From assembly GCA_024349245.1 (NCBI GenBank), contig JALDNG010000040.1:248001-312000 (forward strand): 64,000 bases of DNA, written 5' to 3'. Position 1 is the stretch's first letter. The number at the start of each line of letters is the position of its first letter. Source of the stretch: Neodontobutis hainanensis. Lineage: Eukaryota > Chordata > Actinopteri > Gobiiformes > Odontobutidae. Below, one piece after another: positions 57,481 to 64,000 of this stretch. Below the pieces are notes generated by a model. The model saw only the letters and a list, made by a program, of their open reading frames with translations, was not told the origin of the DNA and searched no databases. The translations under genes were made by a program, and so were the position numbers.

Positions 57481-60400
57481 CTACTTGTACACAAAATACG
57501 CTTTAGTGCTCAAGAGTTATATTAAGTTTTGCATCAATTTTGGGAGTGTAAAGACAACATAACGGATTTCTTTTGAGGATGAATGACTGTAGAGTAAGGA
57601 AAGTGTTTTCTAGAGTAAAAAGTCTCAGAGGTTGGTGGGCACTGCAGGTGAAATGTTTTATTAACACTCACCTTTGTCTGAATATGAAGTGGAACCTTCA
57701 AACTGACAATGAACAATTTACCTTAAGAACATTATTTTATAGGTGTTATGCTCAAAACAATGTCAGAAAAATCTTATTATTTTCAATAAAGGTTGAACTG
57801 TCAGTGTTTCTTGATCTACACTTGGTAATGACAATGACAACATTTGGGGGTTTAGACTGCTGATAGAAAACAATGGAATAAAAACTCATCTGGACAGCAG
57901 TCATAATCAATACAATACATTTCCCTCTTATCTATGAGTCTCTTTGTATTGTCTGCAAAAGTTTGAGGTCAATATCTCCCAATGTTCTTTCAAGGACTTC
58001 GTCTAAACTGATTATACGAAGAGCGTCTCCTCTATTCAGAAATGAATTGTTGCGCTAATTGTTTCTTCAGTGGCTTAATACAATAATGATTTCTGAGCTC
58101 ATTGCAACAGATGATTGTAATTATCACACGGCAGAAGAAGAATGAAAATGCCACCTGGGCCGAACGGTGCACTGATTCACCTTCACACACAAACAAACAA
58201 CACATCTGTATGGAACAAAGTCTGTCTCATACCAACAAGTCCGTTTAATGAGGAAGAAAATCTCAGCAGGGCCTTGTTTTTTGTTTTTTTCCAAGCTTTT
58301 GATTTGATACTGTCTCTCAGCACTGAGGGATACTGACTCAGCAACATTTTTACAGGTTAGAAAGTTTAAGGATTGTCTCAGTTCTGCAGCAAACACAGTA
58401 TTTTATCAAAAAAAGGTTTACTGGGACTTTAGATGTGGGACTGTGAGAAAAGCACAGGCATTGGATATTTCTAGGCAGTTTTTTTCCCCCAAAAAGTTAA
58501 AATAATACACTTACTGAAGGAACATGCTGTTGTATATGAACCAAAAGATAAAAAAAAATTCTAAAGGTGGTCTCTTTATTAATTTGAAACTGGAACGCTG
58601 GAATGTGTGCTCAAAGAAAGGTGTGCTTCTCCTCCAACAGTGCTTAGTTGTCTTCTCTGGGCAACAGTAAGAAGTAATGGAACTAAAATGGCTTCTTTCA
58701 ATCTGTACCATTGAGGTTAATGCTTGTGTCCAAACACGTGCATGTGTAAATAAACTGATACGCTGCTGGGATAGGCTCCAAATGCCCTGGACCCCTAAAA
58801 AGAAGAAGCTCATAACTGAACATAATGATATGTTCAATCTGCTGCTTGTGTAAGTAAATTCAAGAATAGCAGGTTCTAGTTTTTGTGACACACTGAACAC
58901 ATTGGACCTGCAAGAGGTGCTTAGAATCAAGCTCAGAACTTTAATCTAGATTTGAAGAAATTTTTCATTTTCAATGTGCTTACAGCCACCTATAAATTAA
59001 AAGCTAAGTACAAATGTTGCCAAAAGGTCCAGGGGTACTTAAACGCTTTTGTTTGTCTGGATTCTGAAGGAAGAGCAACAAGCGGACAATGACTACATGT
59101 TGTAATTATGATTAATTAGAGTGTGTTAATTAGAAAACATGAAATTTCCATTTTGAGGAATTATGCTTGTTTTGTTTGTGGAATTTAAAATGAGAAAGGG
59201 AATGGAGTCTAAATGTTTTTTAAGCTCAAATGTTGGCTGTAAATTGCGCTGGGTGCTGTTGTCTGTTACAAATGAGAGAAAGAGGAAGCCATCAATGAAA
59301 ATCGGACTTCCAGGCGCTAAATCTGAATCTGTATGAGTCATAAACCTGGCTGCGGTGAGAATATAGCCGCCTCATTTCTTGTAATTTTCCGTCATGATTA
59401 TCCGAACGAGACACCGGACCATTCACGAGCCGACGCGCCGTCCTGTGAATATCAATGACAGAGAGCAGAGTGCCAGGACCGTATGCTTCCTGTGATTTTT
59501 CTCCCGATGAAATTATCCAAGCCACAGTAATCTACCTTAAATGAGTAATAGGAGACAACAGAGCCTTGTTCTGCTCAGAGTCAGTGACAGAGGGAAGATT
59601 ATAGGCGTGGTTACTGTATGTGACGGTGGAACAAACACAGATCGGCATAATTACCTAGTGTTTGTTGATATTTTTTTAAATTCAGATTGTCTGAGCTGTA
59701 ATTTACGGTTATGGGACGTTATTGTGATGTGGCACTTTTACCTGCTTCTTTTGTTGTCAAAAACCCAATCTTCATAAAAATATAATAAAAATATGACATC
59801 TTTGATCCAAGCTGTGTCAGAAATGAAGCAACTATAAGAAAATAAACCTATCTTCCATACAATGTAAAAGGAATAGTCCAATATTTTGTGGAACGGACGT
59901 CTATAAGATACTTAGCAAAAGGTAACTCATTCTCAGCATAGCCCCAATTTGGAGAAACAGACAGGAGCAAAGACAAATCAATAAGGGCCAAAACTATTAG
60001 TGCAACTGCGTTACATGGAAAGTTTATACATGCTTTTATTTTGACATGTAACAGCTTTTATTTTGGTCCTTATTTATTTATAACTTACCACTCATAAGTA
60101 CAAGCTCCTCAGTGGGGCCTGAATCAGAATCAAAATTTGTGCCACTTTTCAGAAAACATATGGAATTATTATTAAAATTAACATTTAAGTAGTTCAGTGT
60201 TGAAAAAAGGTTTATAATCAAATCTTCCGCAACACTCCACATGGTTTAGTCCCTGTGTCATTGCTCCTGTCTGCTTTTCCATTCTGTGTTTGCTGACATT
60301 TTTCTACTGTAATAAATCAATTAGCTCCAAATGCTTTTAAACCCACTTTAAACAAAGGTGTATTAAGGATTATTACCAATGAAACAGGTCAAATTTTATG

Positions 60401-63400
60401 AATGATTGCAGCAAAACTTTGAAAACTGGAAAAAAAAAAAAAAAACGTATTATTAGCAGTTTTCACTAAAATGGACAAAAATATTTATGCAAGTATAAAG
60501 ATTATTTTGGCTATGAACTCCTTTTTGAACCAATGAGAATTATGTCCTGATTCCAAATCATTACTTGGGTCTTTTCTCAAAACTTTTTTTTTCTCTTCCA
60601 AACACAGCTGTCAAGTCGTGAATAAATTATCTTTAAATTTTAAATAATCAAATCAAAGAACCAAACATACTTTTCTTAAGAACCATTAACCCTGAACTGA
60701 TTAAAATGATCTGGACTCCAACTTCAAGTGCAATTTATCCTAATGACTGCAGTTTGTTGAAGAAGAAAGCAAACACATACCTGACCTTTTTACCGAGTCG
60801 TGCTTCCTTGTGGAAGTTTGATGTGGGTAAATAAAGAACCAGAAGAAGCCATCATCAACAAACACGGTGCAGCTCAGGTCAGTCTGGCACGACGACACAT
60901 CAAAGTTGTGCCTCCTAATTTAGATAAGCATGAGTTGAAATAAACAGGAGTGCCCTAAGCCGAGCCTCTGGGGTAGAAGCAGATGGAGGGAGCAAACAAG
61001 GGTTAGGGACAGATGTGTCTCGGTTTGAGTGTGAACTGGACGGAGGAGGAGACAGAAGACATGCTCATAAATAATGAAGTGGGAGGTAATTAGAGACGTG
61101 AGAAAGGTCCGTCGGAACCACACACAGGTGCAAGGAAAAAGTGAAATAAGAGCACTAAGAGAACATAAATAATCAAGGAGAACTAAAGCTCATTTAAGTT
61201 AGCCAAAAGAAATAAATTCAGGTGTGGTTTAGTGTAAAAAAGTCTTTAAAGTACTCATCCATTTAATCATTTTCACACCAAATTGTGCAGTAGACGTGGC
61301 GTTGTTTGGTACTTGGTTAAAAAAAAAGAGACCGTGCTCTTCTTTGACGAAACCAACACTGTGTCTTAAAGCTAGTATAGAGGCTGCATAACTTCACAGG
61401 TTGGCCTGGACTTTCAAAATTAAAAAAAATACAGTGTCAAAGCAAAAGTTACAGACTCAAACTTGAGATTGTACTAATAGATAAGTTATTAGTTCTTCTG
61501 TGGCTAAAATCTTTAGCAGCATTTTTCTGGATTTGAAACCTTGGATGTGTGAGAGACATTAAGAATAACCTTAAAAAACCATGGCCTCCCTTTCAGAACT
61601 TGAGATTAGTCAGTCGTTGCTTGTTTGGTCCCTACATTTTGAGCCTAACACGACTGACTGTAACAAAACGGGTCAGGTTTCAATTAATGTGGGCCCAAAA
61701 AGAGTCTAATGTGAATGTGGCCTTAGTTTTCAAACTTTAAACACTAGGGCTACTGTTAAGGTCAAAGTTTTATTGCTTAGACATGTGACTAAATCCTTCT
61801 GTTGCTTTGATGCATTATTCCTCCAGGCCTAACAATTAATGTGATAACTGCTGACCATTTGACGCAGTCTTCAAACTTAGTCCATCAGTCCTTAAACTTT
61901 TTAATCTTTGGTTTCAGTCATGCAACCTCCAACTAGAGCCAATTTGTTCAGTGCTTCCTAGCTATTATCCCACTGCTCCTAAACCGTCAATCATGTTCTG
62001 CTTCTGACACCTTTTCCTCCTCCATTGTTACCCTTTCCCTTCACGCTTACACACATTTTTCTCTATGTTGTATACACAAGGAGCAGACCGTTAGCTTGTG
62101 TTGGTCGTGCTGCTGGAAGCCTGTGGGGGGAACATGTCAGCTCTCATTGACTTCTGGAGCACACCCCTTCCCTTTGCTTCGTCTGGTCCCAGAGTGTGCC
62201 ACAGCTCCTGTCACTGCCCACTGCCTCCTGAATACACTCTATTCTCAGCTCAGGAATATCTGACTCCACATGTGGGCTTACATTTATCTTCATGCACGGG
62301 AAACATGGCTGAACCTCTCATGAGGAGGCGGCGGCATTGTGAAAATGGTAATGGTGTCATGACAAAGACTAGTGTGTAACATAATACAGGGGTATTTTTT
62401 TTTTTTTTAAATCTACATTAGCACATTTTTCTCTGAGTTTAGGGCTTTTGAGCACATGCCAGATAGAATGGGGGCATGTCACATGTCACAAACAAACAGC
62501 ATGATACACCTACATCTCCAAACACAGACTAGATGACAAGCAAACAAAAACAGGTGGTGCCGAACTCTTCCCCTTTAATAGTTTTGGTTTGTTTCACATT
62601 AGAAGAATTTTATTTGGTGCAGGTAATGTTGACATGTGTGGCTGTGATTTGAAATAGAGTTTGAGATGCACCTGCCTTAATCTAAAGGGATATTCATCCA
62701 AATATCTTTTTTTTTTTTTTAGGCGGAAATGTTTTTGGGGTTATTTTGCCGTTTTCCATCTTGATTTATTCTGAAACTGTAACATGCACATATGTTTCCA
62801 CTTCTGGGAAATCTCACAAGTGCCCCCTTTATTTTGACACCAGAATTATTGAAATAAACCTTGTAGTTGCAGAGATACAGTCAATCTACTGTGGACATGT
62901 CATTTTTGAGCTGACACACCAAAAAACAGGATCAGTTTTAAGAGGTTAAACATCTTCCAAAGAGCTTTTTAAAACTTATGGTGACAACATTTCTGTAACG
63001 GTGGCTGTGGTACCACTTTTTTAGCTTATAAGTTGCAACAGTGCACGACATTTCAACTTCCTCACCTGTTCTTACATAAAAATGAATAAATCAGAGAGCA
63101 ATTGTGTCATACTCCAGTGAAATTTATCCTTCCTTAGAGGTCTGGAAAACTCATTTTGTGCATTTGTAGTGTTATCATTTAGTCATTTTTGGCCTCACGT
63201 CAGAAATTCTGGGTCTTTAGAACAGTTTAAATGATAGCGTCGCAGGTGATTTGATGATGAATGAAAAAGATTGAAAAGTAATTATATCTTAGACCCATTT
63301 TGCACATGGGTATAATCTCAATATAAAGTATTTGTGTTTTTTGAATTTACACTACAGCGAATAAAGGTGACATAACATAAAATTAAGATGCTAATCCAAT

Positions 63401-64000
63401 GGTCACCCAATTATAATTTAAGACTATTGACACCAGACATTCAGCCTCCAGCACTTTGTCCAGAACCTACAACTGATCAGCTTGCCCAGTACAGAGTCAT
63501 GCTGCCTTCACCAAACCAGCTTGCTTTAAGAGTCACATCGGGAATTTTTTTTTTTTTTTATGTTGCAAAATACTGGTACAAGAATAAGTACAATACAGGT
63601 GCATACAGAAATGTTATACAGTAAAAACCTGTTAGCACAAAGTCTACCCTCAAAATAATGTCTATTATAAATCAAAGTCTACTGCCTGTGAGCACACTAT
63701 TCTATAGGATCCATGAATGTGCAGTGCCCATTTATATATAATTACTTCTAAAGGTTTTTATTTCCTTGGTCAACAAAACAAATTTCCCAAACCTTCCAAG
63801 CATTTATTATTAGCTCTCTGTGCTGCTGGAGTAGCATGTTGTGATCCCTACAGAGATTTTTTAAAAATGAGTTTAAAATGGCTTTGATACACAACTGAAA
63901 ATCCACAGCTGCAGTGGATGAAATTTACTTGAGCAGATATTGAATTCTTTGCTCGAGGGGGATCAGCTCAATATAACAAACCATCTGGCGGCCATATTGG
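57481..64000. other. Right-end intergenic or intronic sequence
   Basis: No gene recognised. A LINE-tail-like piece (CGCTGCTGGGATAGGCTCC) lies at about 58760-58800. 59100-59130 is rich in TAATTA motifs, and 59280-59525 has a base composition unlike its AT-rich surroundings. Poly-T/poly-A tracts occur at about 60429, 62395, 62707 and 63546. Confidence 0.35.

Noticed and set aside
58511..58930. Minus-strand open frame of 139 codons
   Set aside because: Overlaps a LINE-tail-like repeat (GGGATAGGCTCC) and has no domain or splice support.

Overview
The window looks like nuclear DNA of a ray-finned (probably teleost) fish. It is AT-rich, its genes are split by GT-AG (and GC-AG) introns, and it is full of fish-type repeats: L2-like and L1-like LINE fragments, Tc1/mariner and hAT remnants, tRNA-derived SINE pieces and a minisatellite. 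No bacterial, CRISPR, rRNA or intact tRNA features were seen.

The left two thirds (about 0.5-40.4 kb) hold a minus-strand tandem array of one gene family. These are secreted, probably GPI-anchored homologues of S1A (trypsin/prostasin/testisin-like) serine proteases. Four complete six-exon genes can be assembled with continuous frame: gene 1 (40363-36388), gene 2 (34291-28530), gene 3 (26027-22292) and gene 4 (15136-11855, with a second copy of its last two exons at 10647-10067). Exons 1, 2 and 5 are 58, 18 and 131 nt in every gene, exon 3 is 142 nt (148 in gene 1), and intron 4 starts with a GC donor in all four. All four have lost the catalytic His, most have lost Asp and Ser, and all lack the activation cleavage motif. 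They are best read as pseudoproteases, probably membrane-tethered binding or decoy proteins.

Further left (0.3-7.9 kb), the first two exons of a fifth, more divergent member occur three times, separated by 29-bp minisatellite arrays. Two of these copies carry the same 10-nt frame-breaking deletion. A lone decayed first exon at 20.6 kb and gene-less copies of the upstream flank (for example 18.4-18.7 kb) mark lost members. The array has grown by tandem duplication at several scales: whole genes, a 1.8-kb block carrying the 3' exons, and a block carrying the 5' exons.

The right third (about 40.5-64 kb) holds no intact gene that I can recognise. It contains LINE, hAT and LTR-like debris, microsatellites, and a small minus-strand cluster of exon-like segments at 56.55-57.02 kb that resembles the 3' end of a LEF1/TCF HMG-box gene with frame damage.
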